Source: Actinomycetota bacterium (GTDB lineage Bacteria > Actinomycetota > Actinomycetes > Actinomycetales > Microbacteriaceae). From it: a stretch of 64,000 bases of DNA. The stretch covers positions 217,645 to 281,644 of the forward strand of contig JAIUPK010000001.1 of assembly GCA_020160915.1 (NCBI GenBank), written 5' to 3'. The notes beneath the pieces are model-generated. The model had not been told where the DNA came from, ran no database searches, and was given only the letters and a program-made list of their open reading frames with translations. Of the stretch, positions 1-9,821 are shown one piece after another. A program made the position numbers and the translations under genes. Position 1 is the first letter of the stretch; every line of letters begins with the position of its first letter.

Positions 1-516
1 CGGCTCGATGCCGATCAGCCGCAGGATCGCGTTGGCGGTCGAGTTGAGGAGGGCAACTGCGGGGCGGAAGACGGCGGTGAATCCCACCTGGAACGGCACG
101 ACGACCTTCGCCACCGCCCGTGGCAGCGCAAGGGCCAGATTCTTGGGCACCAGCTCGCCGATGATCATCGAGAGCAGTGTCGCGACCGTGATCGCGAGGA
201 TCGACGCGATGATGCGCACGGCCGGTGCCGACAGGCCGAGGGCGGTCAGCGGCACCGACAGCCACGAGCTGAAGGCCGGCTCGAGCGTGTAGCCCGCGAG
301 CAGGGTGGTGAGGGTGATGCCGAGCTGCGCGCTGGAGAGATGGGTGGACGTCTGCTTGAGCGCGGAGATGACTGTGCCGAGTCCGCGCTCGCCTCGCGAC
401 TGCCGTACCTCGAGGTCGGACCGGTCGAGATTGACCAGGGCGAACTCCGAGGCGACGAACAACCCCGTGCCGATGGTCAGCAGCAAGCCCACGCCGAACA
501 TGATGAGCTCAGACAT
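1..516 (-). CDS. HlyC/CorC (CNNM) family membrane protein, 3' part missing
   Basis: Only the N-terminal 172 residues are visible; the gene runs off the left edge. The translation starts MSELIMFGVGLLLTIGTGLF and continues with alternating hydrophobic helices and the segment ASEFALVNLDRSDLEV, typical of the DUF21/CNNM transmembrane domain of CorC-like divalent cation (Mg/Co) efflux or tolerance proteins. The cytoplasmic CBS pair and C-terminal CorC domain would lie outside the window. ATG at 516 is chosen because the conserved membrane domain begins directly there. The family is clear; the transported ion is not. Confidence 0.85.
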   Translation of the reverse strand, partial: MSELIMFGVGLLLTIGTGLFVASEFALVNLDRSDLEVRQSRGERGLGTVISALKQTSTHLSSAQLGITLTTLLAGYTLEPAFSSWLSVPLTALGLSAPAVRIIASILAITVATLLSMIIGELVPKNLALALPRAVAKVVVPFQVGFTAVFRPAVALLNSTANAILRLIGIEP

Positions 517-602
517 GCGCGGCACCGGCCCGGCGACTAGAGGGAGGGTCGTCCATTATCTGGTCAAGGATACCGGATCGCAGGTCTAGGAGACCGTCGA
601 GA

Positions 603-2039
603 TCACCAGCTGACGGGAAGGGCCTTACCCTCCTCATATCCGGCCGCTGACTGCACACCGACGAGCGCGCGCTCGTGGAACTCGGCGAGCGTCGTGGCTC
701 CCGCGTAGCTCAGGGAGGAGCGCACACCCGAGGTGATCATGTCGAGAAGATCCTCGAGCGACGGTCGCAGCGGGTCGAGGTAGATCTTCGAGCTCGAGAT
801 GCCCTCGGCGAAGAGGGTCTTGCGGGCGAGCTCGTAGGCATCCAGCTTGTCGAAGCGCTCCTGCACGGCCTTGGTGGACGCCATGCCCCAACTCTCCTTG
901 TAGGCGCGGCCCTGCTCGTCGACAGCGAGGGTTCCCGGAGCCTCGATGGTTCCTGCGAACCACGACCCGATCATGACGGATGACGCGCCCGCCGCCAGCG
1001 CCAGTGCGACGTCGCGCGGGTAGCGCACCCCGCCGTCGGCCCACACGTGGGCGCCCAGGGACCGCGCGGCCTGGGCCGTCTCGAGCACGGCCGAGAACTG
1101 CGGCCGACCGACCGCCGTCATCATGCGGGTGGTGCACATCGCGCCGGGACCCACGCCCACCTTGATGATGGTCGCCCCAGCGCCGACCAGATCCCGCACG
1201 GCATCGGCGGTGACCACGTTGCCCGCCACGATCGGCACTCCGAGTCCGAGGGATGCGACGGTGCTGATCGCCCGCACCATGGCGTCCTGGTGACCGTGCG
1301 CTGTGTCGATCACCAGCACGTCGGCACCGGCCGCGACGATGGCCTTCGCCTTGCCCGCGACGTCACCGTTGATGCCGATGGCCGCGGCGACGCGAAGCCG
1401 ACCCTCGGCGTCGAGGGCGGGGTCGTACAGCGTCGAGCGCAGAGCACCCTTGCGGCTGAGCGCTCCTACCACCTTGCCCTCGTGCAGAACGGGCGCGAAC
1501 TGAAGGTCTGCAGCGACCATGAGGTCGAATGCCGCCCGCGGCCCGTCGAGTTCGTCGACATCGATCTCGGTCACGCGAGCGACGAGGTCGCCGAGCCGGG
1601 CGTCGGGCAGGGCGGTGGCCAGCCGTTCGGCGGCAATCGCGCCGAGGAATACCCCGTGCTCGTCGTGCACGATGATGCCGTGCCCGGCCAGCGGCGGCAG
1701 CAGCGCGAGCGCCGCAGCGACCGTGTCACCGGGGCCGAGATCGACAGTTGCGTCGTAGGCCACGGGCTGGGCCTTGACCCAGCGGATCGCGGCATCCAGC
1801 TCGGTCGCAGGGAGGTCCTGAGGGATGACGCCGAGGCCGCCACGGCGTGCGAGGGTTGCCGCCAGTCGTGGCCCTGTCACCGAGTTCATGTTCGCCGAGA
1901 CGATCGGAATGGTCGCGCCCGTGCCGTCCTCGGGCGCCAGCGAGACCGTCAGGCGACTGGTCACAGCCGACCGCTCCGGCACGAGGAACACGTCGGAGTA
2001 GGTGAGATCGTGAGAGGGCGTGGTCTCGTAAAAGCGCAT
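603..2039 (-). CDS. guaB1: GuaB1-type IMP dehydrogenase-related protein
   Basis: The product is 478 residues, the usual length of actinobacterial GuaB1. It has an N-terminal strand typical of the IMPDH barrel (YSDVFLVPERS), two CBS domains at about residues 95-205, and the phosphate/catalytic loop KVGVGPGAMCTTR with the catalytic Cys near residue 302. GuaB1 proteins are IMPDH-like but have been described in mycobacteria as GMP reductases acting in purine salvage; that assignment here is by family, not shown by the sequence. The open frame extends upstream to 2495, but that part antisenses kgd and is not used. ATG at 2039 is supported by a TAGCGT hexamer 7 bases upstream, and there is no Shine-Dalgarno, so the mRNA is probably leaderless. 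It is divergent from kgd. Confidence 0.9.
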   Translation of the reverse strand: MRFYETTPSHDLTYSDVFLVPERSAVTSRLTVSLAPEDGTGATIPIVSANMNSVTGPRLAATLARRGGLGVIPQDLPATELDAAIRWVKAQPVAYDATVDLGPGDTVAAALALLPPLAGHGIIVHDEHGVFLGAIAAERLATALPDARLGDLVARVTEIDVDELDGPRAAFDLMVAADLQFAPVLHEGKVVGALSRKGALRSTLYDPALDAEGRLRVAAAIGINGDVAGKAKAIVAAGADVLVIDTAHGHQDAMVRAISTVASLGLGVPIVAGNVVTADAVRDLVGAGATIIKVGVGPGAMCTTRMMTAVGRPQFSAVLETAQAARSLGAHVWADGGVRYPRDVALALAAGASSVMIGSWFAGTIEAPGTLAVDEQGRAYKESWGMASTKAVQERFDKLDAYELARKTLFAEGISSSKIYLDPLRPSLEDLLDMITSGVRSSLSYAGATTLAEFHERALVGVQSAAGYEEGKALPVSW

Positions 2040-2046
2040 GAATTTA

Positions 2047-2052
2047 ACGCTA
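2047..2052 (-). promoter_or_regulatory. -10 element of leaderless guaB1 promoter
   Basis: TAGCGT on the minus strand is followed by 7 bases and the ATG of guaB1, placing the transcription start at or next to the start codon. No recognisable -35 was seen. Confidence 0.5.
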
Positions 2053-2170
2053 GCGCGCCCGGCCACGAACAGCGGGCACGCAGCAAAAGCCATTACTCTA
2101 GAGGCGGTGTGTCTTATGTGGTGCACGCCCTTAAGTTGTGACGAGAAGAACTGAAAGTGGGCGGTCGGCT

Positions 2171-5100
2171 GTGTCAAGCCAAGTGACCGGAATCGCACCC
2201 GAGGGTGACTCCTCAGGCGAATTCGGAGCCAACGAATGGCTCGTTGATGAAATGTACGAGCTCTACCTCCAGGACAAGAACCTCGTTGACAGCACGTGGT
2301 GGCCGGTGTTGGAGAACTACCACCGCACAGTCGCAGACCCCACCCCCACCGGCACGATTCCGACCATGACGGATGCCGCAGCCCCCGCCGCCGCCGAGGC
2401 GCCCGCCGTTGCCGCACCCGAGCCCGCCGCCGCCGCGCCCGCACCCGCCGCCGCGCCGGCGACCGGGAACATCCCGGTCGCACGCACGACCTCACTTCAG
2501 GCGAAGCCGCAGCCGATTCCCGCCGACGCCCCGGCGACGTCGCCCATCGTCACCCCGGCAACCGACGTCGACCCCGCGGCCGAGGGCGAGAATGTCGTCA
2601 CCGTGCTCAAGGGCGCGACCAAGTCGCTGGCCGCCAACATGGACGCGAGCCTGTCGGTTCCCACCGCAACCAGCGTGCGCACCATCCCCGCCAAGCTGAT
2701 GATCGACAACCGCATCGTCATCAACAATCACCTCAAGCGCGCCCGCGGTGGCAAGGTCTCCTTCACGCATCTCATCGCGTGGGCGATCGTGCAGACGCTC
2801 AAGGAATTCCCCAGCCAGAACGTCTTCTACGACGAGGTGGATGGCAAGCCCTCGGTCGTCACCCCGGCGCACGTCAACCTCGGTATCGCGATCGACATCC
2901 CCAAGCCCGATGGCACCCGTTCGCTCGTGGTACCCGGCGTCAAGCGCGCCGACACGATGGGCTTCGGCGAGTTCCTCACCGCCTACGAGGATGTCGTCGC
3001 ACGCGGTCGTGCCAACAAGCTCACCGCCGCCGACTACGCCGGCAACACCATCTCGCTGACCAACCCGGGCGGCATCGGCACCGAGCACTCCGTTCCGCGC
3101 CTCATGAAGGGCGCCGGCTGCATCGTCGGAGCCGGTGCGCTCGAGTACCCGGCCGAGTTCCAGGGCGCCAGCCCCAAGACCCTGGCGGAGTTGGCGATCG
3201 GCAAGACGATCACCCTCACCAGCACCTACGACCACCGCGTCATCCAGGGTGCGGGCTCGGGCGAGTTCCTCAAGAAGATCCACGAGCGGCTCATCGGTGA
3301 GCACCACTTCTACGAGGACATCTTCGCGGCGCTGCGCATCCCCTACGACCCGATTCACTGGGCCGCCGACATCTCCGTCGACCTCGCCGACAACGTCGAC
3401 AAGACGGCGCGCGTGCAGGAGCTCATCAACGCCTTCCGGGTGCGTGGCCACCTCATGGCCGACATCGACCCGCTGGAGTACCGCCAGCGGTCGCATCCCG
3501 ACCTCGACATCTCGAGCCACGGCCTGACCTTCTGGGATCTCGATCGCGAGTTCGTGACCGGTGGTTTCGGCGGCAAGCGCACCATGCTGCTGCGCGAGAT
3601 CCTGGGTGTGCTGCGTGACTCCTACTGCCGCACGATCGGCATCGAGTACATGCACATCCAGGACCCGGAGCAGCGCCGCTGGTTCCAGGAACACGTCGAG
3701 CAGAAGTACACGAAGCCCGACCACGACATGCAGATGCGCATCCTCGGCAAGCTCAACGAGGCGGAAGCCTTCGAGACGTTCCTGCAGACCAAGTACGTCG
3801 GACAGAAGCGGTTCAGCCTGGAGGGCGGCGAGTCGCTCGTGGCCCTCCTCGACACCGTGCTGCAGAAGTCGGCCGAGGCCAACCTCGAAGAGGTCGCCAT
3901 CGGCATGGCCCACCGCGGCCGCCTCAACGTGCTCACCAACATCGCGGGCAAGACCTACGGTCAGATCTTCCGCGAGTTCGAGGGCACTCAGGACCCCAAG
4001 ACGGTGCAGGGCTCGGGCGACGTGAAGTACCACCTCGGCACCGAGGGTACGTTCACTGCGGCCCACGGCGAGACCATTCCCGTCTACCTCGCGGCCAACC
4101 CCTCGCACCTCGAGGCCGTCGACGGCGTGCTCGAGGGCATCGTGCGCGCCAAGCAGGACCGGCGCCCGATCGGCTCGTTCACGGTGCTGCCCGTGATGGT
4201 GCACGGTGACGCGGCGATGGCCGGCCAGGGCATCGTCGTGGAGATCCTCCAGATGTCGCAGCTGCGGGCGTACCGCACCGGCGGCACCATCCACGTCAAC
4301 ATCAACAACCAGGTCGGATTCACCACGCCGCCGGCCGAGGGTCGCACCTCGACCTACTCGACCGACGTCGCCAAGACGATCCAGGCACCGATCTTCCACG
4401 TGAACGGTGACGACCCCGAGGCCGTCATGCGCGTCGGTGAGCTCGCCTTCGCCTACCGCCAGCAGTTCCACCGCGATGTCGTCATCGACCTGATCTGCTA
4501 CCGCCGCCGCGGACACAACGAGGGCGACGACCCGTCGATGACGCAGCCGCTCATGTACAACCTGATCGAGGCGAAGCGCTCGGTGCGCACCCTCTACACC
4601 GAGGCCCTTGTCGGCCGCGGTGACATCACTCAGGAGGAGTACGAGGCCGCGCACCGCGACTTCCAGGACAGCCTCGAGCGCGCCTTCGCCGAGACCCATG
4701 CGGCCCAGACCGGTTCGATGCCCATCGTCGGAGCCTCGGTGTCCGACCTGGAGAAGCCCGGCTCCCAGCAGGACGACGCGGTGGGTGAGCCCGCCACCAC
4801 GGGCGTGAGCGAGTCGATCGTGCGGGTCATCGGTGACGCACACGACAACATCCCGGCCGGGTTCACGGTGCACCCCAAGCTGCAGGCTCTGCTGAAGAAG
4901 CGCGTCGAGATGAGCCGCAGCGGCTCGATCGACTGGGGCTTCGGCGAGCTGCTCGCCCTCGGCTCAGTGCTTCTCGAGGGAACGCCCGTGCGCATGGCCG
5001 GCCAGGACACCCGCCGTGGCACGTTCGTGCAGCGGCACGCGGTCTTCCACGACCGTGAGAACGGTCAGGAGTGGCTGCCCCTCGCGAACCTTGCCGAGAA

Positions 5101-5956
5101 CCAGGCACGCTTCTGGATCTACGACTCGCTGCTCAGCGAGTACGCCGCGATGGGCTACGAGTACGGCTACTCGGTGGAGCGCGCCGACGCCCTCGTACTC
5201 TGGGAGGCCCAGTTCGGCGACTTCGCCAACGGCGCTCAGACCGTGATCGACGAGTTCATCTCCAGCGCCGAGCAGAAGTGGGGCCAGCGTTCCAGCGTCG
5301 TGCTGCTGCTGCCGCACGGCTACGAGGGACAGGGGCCCGACCACTCGTCGGCGCGCATCGAGCGCTACCTGCAGCTGTGCGCGGAGAACAACATGACCGT
5401 CGCGCGGCCGTCGACCCCGGCGTCGTACTTCCACCTGCTGCGCCGCCAGGCGTATGCCCGTCCGCGCCGCCCCCTCATCGTCTTCACCCCGAAGGCGATG
5501 CTGCGACTCAAGGGAGCCACCAGCGAGGTCTCCGACTTCACCAGCGGTCGGTTCGAGCCGGTGATCGACGACAGCCGGGTCACCGACAAGTCGGCCGTGA
5601 AGCGCGTCATCCTGACCTCGGGCAAGATCTACTACGACATCATCGCCGAGCTCGACAAGCGCGAGGAGAAGTCGGTCGCGGTCGTGCGGATGGAGCAGTA
5701 CTACCCCACACCGATCTCGGAGATCAACGCCGCCCTCGAGCAGTACCCGAATGCTGACATCGTCTGGACTCAGGACGAGCCGGAGAACCAGGGTGCATGG
5801 CCGTTCATCTGCCTGGAGCTCGTCAAGCACCTCAAGGGCCGCACGATCAAGGTCGCCTCGCGACCGGCATCCGCATCGCCCGCGACTGGCTCCTCGAAGC
5901 GCAGCGCTCAGGAGCAGGTGGACCTGATCGAGAAGGCGCTGACGCTGGGGCAGTGA
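2171..5956 (+). CDS. kgd: multifunctional 2-oxoglutarate dehydrogenase/decarboxylase (fused E2-E1)
   Basis: A protein of about 1261 residues combining a succinyltransferase (E2) domain with the thiamine-diphosphate E1 component of 2-oxoglutarate dehydrogenase, the actinobacterial TCA-cycle arrangement. The N-terminus (GANEWLVDEMYELYLQDKN) is the E1o helix, followed by an Ala/Pro-rich linker (about residues 60-135), an acyltransferase domain with STYDHRVIQG near residue 353, and the E1 part with MAHRGRLNVL near 580, NNQVGFTT near 710 and CYRRRGHNEGDDPSM. No lipoyl domain is present, so acetyl/succinyl groups must pass to a separate lipoylated E2. GTG at 2171 (VSSQVTG) is preferred because related proteins begin with that sequence; an in-frame GTG at 2138 would add 11 residues. 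A TACTCT hexamer at 2094-2099 may be the -10 element. Confidence 0.95.
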   Translation: MSSQVTGIAPEGDSSGEFGANEWLVDEMYELYLQDKNLVDSTWWPVLENYHRTVADPTPTGTIPTMTDAAAPAAAEAPAVAAPEPAAAAPAPAAAPATGNIPVARTTSLQAKPQPIPADAPATSPIVTPATDVDPAAEGENVVTVLKGATKSLAANMDASLSVPTATSVRTIPAKLMIDNRIVINNHLKRARGGKVSFTHLIAWAIVQTLKEFPSQNVFYDEVDGKPSVVTPAHVNLGIAIDIPKPDGTRSLVVPGVKRADTMGFGEFLTAYEDVVARGRANKLTAADYAGNTISLTNPGGIGTEHSVPRLMKGAGCIVGAGALEYPAEFQGASPKTLAELAIGKTITLTSTYDHRVIQGAGSGEFLKKIHERLIGEHHFYEDIFAALRIPYDPIHWAADISVDLADNVDKTARVQELINAFRVRGHLMADIDPLEYRQRSHPDLDISSHGLTFWDLDREFVTGGFGGKRTMLLREILGVLRDSYCRTIGIEYMHIQDPEQRRWFQEHVEQKYTKPDHDMQMRILGKLNEAEAFETFLQTKYVGQKRFSLEGGESLVALLDTVLQKSAEANLEEVAIGMAHRGRLNVLTNIAGKTYGQIFREFEGTQDPKTVQGSGDVKYHLGTEGTFTAAHGETIPVYLAANPSHLEAVDGVLEGIVRAKQDRRPIGSFTVLPVMVHGDAAMAGQGIVVEILQMSQLRAYRTGGTIHVNINNQVGFTTPPAEGRTSTYSTDVAKTIQAPIFHVNGDDPEAVMRVGELAFAYRQQFHRDVVIDLICYRRRGHNEGDDPSMTQPLMYNLIEAKRSVRTLYTEALVGRGDITQEEYEAAHRDFQDSLERAFAETHAAQTGSMPIVGASVSDLEKPGSQQDDAVGEPATTGVSESIVRVIGDAHDNIPAGFTVHPKLQALLKKRVEMSRSGSIDWGFGELLALGSVLLEGTPVRMAGQDTRRGTFVQRHAVFHDRENGQEWLPLANLAENQARFWIYDSLLSEYAAMGYEYGYSVERADALVLWEAQFGDFANGAQTVIDEFISSAEQKWGQRSSVVLLLPHGYEGQGPDHSSARIERYLQLCAENNMTVARPSTPASYFHLLRRQAYARPRRPLIVFTPKAMLRLKGATSEVSDFTSGRFEPVIDDSRVTDKSAVKRVILTSGKIYYDIIAELDKREEKSVAVVRMEQYYPTPISEINAALEQYPNADIVWTQDEPENQGAWPFICLELVKHLKGRTIKVASRPASASPATGSSKRSAQEQVDLIEKALTLGQ

Positions 5957-5989
5957 CGTTGCGGGGCGCCGAGCTCTAGCTGACGTTGG

Positions 5990-6394
5990 TCAGGTGGTCT
6001 GCGGTGCGACGATCGTCGTGCCGCCGGTCGGCACGATCTCCTTGCCGAGCGGGGCGAGGGAGATCGGGATCATCTTGAAGTCCGCGATCGCCAGCGGGAT
6101 GCCGATGATCGTGATCGCGAGGGCGACGCCGGAGATGACGTGGCCGATCGCCAGACACAGCCCGGCGAAGATGAACCAGATCACGTTGCCGAGGAACGAG
6201 AAGGCTCCGGCCGTGGGCTTCTGCACCACCTGCCGCCCAAACGGCCACAGCACGTAGTTGGCGATGCGGAACGAGGCGATCCCCCACGGGATGGTCACGA
6301 TCAGGATGCAGCAGATGACACCGGCGAGGGCATACCCGAGAAACAGCCAGAACCCGCAGAGCACGAGCCAGATGATGTTGAGGAGCGTCCTCAC
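5990..6394 (-). CDS. YccF domain membrane protein
   Basis: 134 residues from GTG at 6394, giving VRTLLNIIWLVLCGFW. Two similar halves, each containing a long hydrophobic stretch and a WFIFAG or PWGIA type motif, are the internal repeat of YccF (DUF307) inner-membrane proteins of unknown function. The open frame continues upstream into the anti-sigma factor gene; GTG at 6394 is used because the first membrane helix starts at once and it lies just after the preceding stop (6400). It is convergent with kgd, with 33 bases between the stops. Confidence 0.85.
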   Translation of the reverse strand: MRTLLNIIWLVLCGFWLFLGYALAGVICCILIVTIPWGIASFRIANYVLWPFGRQVVQKPTAGAFSFLGNVIWFIFAGLCLAIGHVISGVALAITIIGIPLAIADFKMIPISLAPLGKEIVPTGGTTIVAPQTT

Positions 6395-6399
6395 GTCAC

Positions 6400-6630
6400 T
6401 CAGGCATTCTCGAGGCGGGCCATGATGGCCGCGCGAAGCTCCTCCGGGGCCGTCTCCTTGCACGCCTTCTGCACCTTCAAGGTCAGGGTGATGCCCACGA
6501 GGTGCTCGGCGCTGCAGTCGTCGCAGCCCGCGAGGTGCTCGGTGATGTCAGCGAAGTCCTGCTGGCTCAGCTCGCGGTGAAGGTACTCTTCGAGCTCAGC
6601 CTTGGCCTTGTCGCAACCGCAGTCGGTCAT
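6400..6630 (-). CDS. rsrA: anti-sigma factor, zinc-finger, RsrA/RshA type
   Basis: A 76-residue protein with an HX3CX2C zinc-binding motif (His32, Cys36, Cys39) plus Cys4 and Cys6, the layout of the redox-sensing ZAS anti-sigma factors that hold SigR/SigH inactive until thiol oxidation releases zinc. It overlaps the sigma gene upstream by 4 bases (ATGA), so the two are translationally coupled. Genes of this pair are generally autoregulated by SigR; no convincing GGAAT-N18-GTT site was found upstream of sigR here. Confidence 0.9.
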   Translation of the reverse strand: MTDCGCDKAKAELEEYLHRELSQQDFADITEHLAGCDDCSAEHLVGITLTLKVQKACKETAPEELRAAIMARLENA

Positions 6631-7316
6631 GTCGTGCTCCTGGTGGTGGCCGGGGCGACCGGGATGCCCCGCTCGCGTGCATAGTCGGAGAGCATGTCAC
6701 GCAGCATTCGCCTGCCACGGTGCAGGCGGCTCATGACGGTTCCGACCGGGGTCTTCATGATGTCGGCGATCTCCTGATAGGAGAAGCCCTCCACGTCGGC
6801 GAAATAGACCGCCAACCGGAAGTCCTCGGGAATCGCCTGCAGCGCTTCCTTGACGGTGCTGTCCGGAAGATGATCGATGGCCTCCGCTTCGGCCGATCGC
6901 GTGGACAGCGACTGGGTGACCGATTCGGCCCCGCCGAGTTGCCAGTCCTCGAGGTCGTCGATCGTGCCCTGATAGGGGTTGCGCTGGTTCTTGCGGTAGT
7001 TGTTGATGAAGGTGTTGGTCTGGATGCGGTACAGCCAGGCCTTGAGGTTCGTGCCCTGTTGGAACTGCGCGAACGCCTGGAACGCCTTCACGAACGTCTC
7101 TTGCACGAGGTCAGCAGCGTCGGCGGGATTGCGGGTCATTCGCATTGCGGCGGCGTAGAGCTGGTCCATGAAGGGAAGCGCCTGCTCCTCGAAGAGACGC
7201 TTCTTGTCTTCGGGCCCGTCGAGTGCGGCGGCCGGTTCGACCTCATCGATATCCATCAGCGCCAATTCTAGGTCGCCGAGGATCACGTTCTGCCGTGCAT
7301 CCAGCATCGTGGCCAT
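6627..7316 (-). CDS. sigR: ECF RNA polymerase sigma factor, SigR/SigH type
   Basis: 229 residues. Region 2 contains [17 protein letters not shown], and region 4 contains the helix-turn-helix [28 protein letters not shown], both close to the SigR/SigH group that controls thiol-oxidative stress genes. About 40 residues precede region 2, longer than a minimal ECF factor but usual for actinobacterial SigR. The ATG at 7316 has GGGAGGAG 10 bases upstream; an internal ATG at codon 4 is also possible. The downstream anti-sigma gene overlaps by 4 bases. It is divergent from aroA with 50 bases between the start codons, so the promoters overlap. Confidence 0.9.
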   Translation of the reverse strand: MATMLDARQNVILGDLELALMDIDEVEPAAALDGPEDKKRLFEEQALPFMDQLYAAAMRMTRNPADAADLVQETFVKAFQAFAQFQQGTNLKAWLYRIQTNTFINNYRKNQRNPYQGTIDDLEDWQLGGAESVTQSLSTRSAEAEAIDHLPDSTVKEALQAIPEDFRLAVYFADVEGFSYQEIADIMKTPVGTVMSRLHRGRRMLRDMLSDYARERGIPVAPATTRSTT

Positions 7317-7352
7317 CTCGTGCGGTCTCCTCCCGGCATGCTCAAGTGCCGA

Positions 7353-7358
7353 TACTGT
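7353..7358 (+). promoter_or_regulatory. -10 element of aroA promoter
   Basis: TACTGT lies 8 bases before the aroA ATG and no Shine-Dalgarno is present, consistent with a leaderless transcript. Confidence 0.45.
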
Positions 7359-7366
7359 GGTAACCG

Positions 7367-8755
7367 ATGCAGGTATTCAGGTATTCCGGGCCCGAGTTCA
7401 GCCCCTACGGGGACGACGAGCGGGTCGCCACAACCGACCCGGGGCCGTGGCGTGCGCCCGTGGCATCCGCGCCACTGAAGGCGACGCTCGCGCTGCCCGG
7501 ATCCAAGAGTCTGACCAACCGCGAGCTCGTGCTCTCCGCGCTCGCCGATGGCCCGTCGCTGCTGCGCGCACCACTGCACTCGCGCGACACCGCCCTCATG
7601 GTCGAGGCCCTACGGTCGCTCGGTGTGGGCATCCGCGAGGTGCCGACCGACAGCGTCTTCGGGCCGGACTGGGAGATCACGCCGGCGCCGCTCGAGGGCG
7701 GCACCTCGATCGACTGCGGGCTCGCCGGCACGGTCATGCGGTTCCTGCCGCCCGTCGCCTCGCTCGCGCTCGGCCCGGTCGCCTTCGACGGGGATGCCTC
7801 GGCACGCCGTCGCCCGATGCGCACGACCATCGACTCCCTGCGCGCCCTCGGGGTCGACGTCACCGACGACGGCCGGGGTGCACTGCCGTTCAGCCTCTAC
7901 GGCACGGGCGAGGTGGCCGGTGGGGACCTGGAGATCGACGCGTCTGCGTCGAGCCAGTTCGTCTCCGGACTGCTGCTGGCGGCCCCGCGCTTCACCAACG
8001 GACTGCGTCTGCGGCACACCGGCGAACGCCTGCCGAGCATGCCGCACATCGAGATGACCATCGCCTGTCTGGCGGCGCGGGGCGTGACGGTCGAAAGCCC
8101 GGAGCCCGGGGTGTGGGTGGTCGCCCCCGGACCGATCGCTGGTGCGACCATCGACATCGAGCCCGATTTGTCGAATGCCGCGCCCTTCCTGGCCGCGGCC
8201 GTCGTCGCAGGCGGATCCGTGACCATCACTGGCTGGCCCGCGAGCACGACCCAGGTGGGTGCGGATCTTGCGCACCTGCTCCCCCACTTCGGCGCCACGG
8301 TGACCCGCGACGGCGATGCGCTGACCGTGACGGGCGGCTCGGAGATCACCGGCGTCGACCTCGACCTGAGCACCGGGGGTGAACTGGCGCCCGCCCTGGT
8401 CGCGCTCGCGGCGCTGGCCACCGGGCCGAGTCGGATCACCGGCATCGGTCACCTGCGAGGGCACGAGACCGATCGTCTGGCCGCGCTCACAGCGGAGATC
8501 AGCGGGCTCGGCGGATCGGTCACCGAGCACGAGGACGGCCTCGACCTCGAGCCCAGCGCGCTTCACGGCGGCGCCTGGCGCAGCTACGAGGACCACCGCA
8601 TGGCGACCGCCGGCGCGATCATCGGCCTGGCCGTGCCGGGCGTGGAGATCGACGACATCGCCACGACCGCCAAGACTCTTCCCCAGTTCCCCGCCCTCTG
8701 GGCCGCGATGCTCGCGGAGCCCCACGCGACAGTCGAGACGATCGGCATCATCTAG
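7367..8755 (+). CDS. aroA: 3-phosphoshikimate 1-carboxyvinyltransferase (EPSP synthase)
   Basis: 462 residues. It catalyses the sixth shikimate-pathway step, joining phosphoenolpyruvate to shikimate-3-phosphate. The N-terminal motif [17 protein letters not shown] supplies the substrate-binding Lys, Ser and Arg, [13 protein letters not shown] is the glycine-rich loop, and EDHRMATAG near the C-terminus is the second family signature. The start at 7367 ([15 protein letters not shown]) matches the N-terminus expected in this group and has a -10-like hexamer 8 bases upstream. rsgA begins two bases after its stop and hisN overlaps rsgA, so the three probably form one operon. Confidence 0.95.
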   Translation: MQVFRYSGPEFSPYGDDERVATTDPGPWRAPVASAPLKATLALPGSKSLTNRELVLSALADGPSLLRAPLHSRDTALMVEALRSLGVGIREVPTDSVFGPDWEITPAPLEGGTSIDCGLAGTVMRFLPPVASLALGPVAFDGDASARRRPMRTTIDSLRALGVDVTDDGRGALPFSLYGTGEVAGGDLEIDASASSQFVSGLLLAAPRFTNGLRLRHTGERLPSMPHIEMTIACLAARGVTVESPEPGVWVVAPGPIAGATIDIEPDLSNAAPFLAAAVVAGGSVTITGWPASTTQVGADLAHLLPHFGATVTRDGDALTVTGGSEITGVDLDLSTGGELAPALVALAALATGPSRITGIGHLRGHETDRLAALTAEISGLGGSVTEHEDGLDLEPSALHGGAWRSYEDHRMATAGAIIGLAVPGVEIDDIATTAKTLPQFPALWAAMLAEPHATVETIGII

Positions 8756-8756
8756 C

Positions 8757-9821
8757 GTGAGTTGGCTGACGAACGACGACGACGACGACGGCGACTACGC
8801 CGAGTACGACGAGTCGGCGGCCAAGGTGCGCCCGAATCCCAAGGGCAACAAGCCCCGCAGCAAGAACCGCCCGGAGCACGCCGACGCGGTGAGCGGTCGG
8901 GTGTTCAGTGTGGACCGCGGCCGGTACGGCGTCTGGGTCGATGAGAACACCCCCGAGGAGCGCCAGATCGTCGCCACGAAGGCCCGCGAGCTCGGCAAGA
9001 CCTCGCTCGATCGCGCGGCCGACGGCAAGGTGTCGGTCGTGACCGGAGACTGGGTCGACCTCGTGGGCGATGTCACCGGTGACGAGGGCAGTCTGGCTCG
9101 TATCGTGCGCATCCAGCCGCGCTCCACCCTGCTGCGCCGCAGCGCCGACGACACGGATGCCGTGGAGCGCATCATCGTCGCCAACGCCGACCAGATGCTC
9201 ATTGTCGTCGCCGCGAAGGACCCTGAGCCGCGCCCGCGACTCGTCGACCGCTATCTGGTCGCCGCCTTCGACGCCGGGATCACGCCGCTGTTGTGCATCA
9301 CCAAGACCGACCTCGCCGACCCCACCGAGTTCCTCGCCAACTTCGCGGGGCTCGACATCACGATCTTCCGCAGCCGCTCCGACGACTTCCCGCTCGAGGA
9401 GATCCGCGCCGCCCTGCAGGGGCACACCACCGTTGCCGTCGGCCACTCCGGGGTCGGCAAGTCGACCCTCGTGAATGCGCTCGTGCCCGAGGCGAACCGG
9501 GCCACCGGGCGTGTCAACGACGTGACGGGCCGGGGACGGCACACGTCGTCATCCACCGTCTCGTACCGCATCGGCAGCGGCTGGATCGTCGATACGCCCG
9601 GTGTTCGTTCGTTCGGCCTCGGACATGTCGACCCCGCCAACATCCTCAGGTCGTTCACCGATCTCGCCGCGATAGCCGAGGACTGCCCGCGCGGGTGCAC
9701 GCATCTGCCCGACTCCCCCGACTGCGCAATGATCGAGCGGGTGAACGCAGGCGAACTCGGCGAGATCGGCAAGCTGCGGCTGGATTCCTTCCAGCGCCTC
9801 ATCACTACGCTGGGTTCGTGA
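8757..9821 (+). CDS. rsgA: ribosome small subunit-dependent GTPase A
   Basis: 354 residues from GTG at 8757, immediately after aroA. RsgA is the circularly permuted GTPase that assists late 30S maturation. The sequence shows an OB-fold region, then G4 (ITKTD), G1 (GHSGVGKSTLVN) and G3 (DTPGVRSFG) in permuted order, and a C-terminal zinc site CPRGCTHLPDSPDC. The N-terminus carries an acidic DDDDDGD run followed by a basic segment. The open frame extends further upstream within aroA, but that part does not resemble the family. Confidence 0.93.
   Translation: MSWLTNDDDDDGDYAEYDESAAKVRPNPKGNKPRSKNRPEHADAVSGRVFSVDRGRYGVWVDENTPEERQIVATKARELGKTSLDRAADGKVSVVTGDWVDLVGDVTGDEGSLARIVRIQPRSTLLRRSADDTDAVERIIVANADQMLIVVAAKDPEPRPRLVDRYLVAAFDAGITPLLCITKTDLADPTEFLANFAGLDITIFRSRSDDFPLEEIRAALQGHTTVAVGHSGVGKSTLVNALVPEANRATGRVNDVTGRGRHTSSSTVSYRIGSGWIVDTPGVRSFGLGHVDPANILRSFTDLAAIAEDCPRGCTHLPDSPDCAMIERVNAGELGEIGKLRLDSFQRLITTLGS

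Noticed and set aside
2492..4873. 793-codon open frame on the minus strand inside kgd
   Set aside because: It is antisense to the conserved kgd frame and reads as Val/Asp/Arg/His-rich sequence with no motif, a usual high-GC shadow.
7317..7366. SigR-dependent (GGAAT-N18-GTT) promoter before sigR
   Set aside because: No matching pair of elements at the right spacing could be found in the short divergent region.
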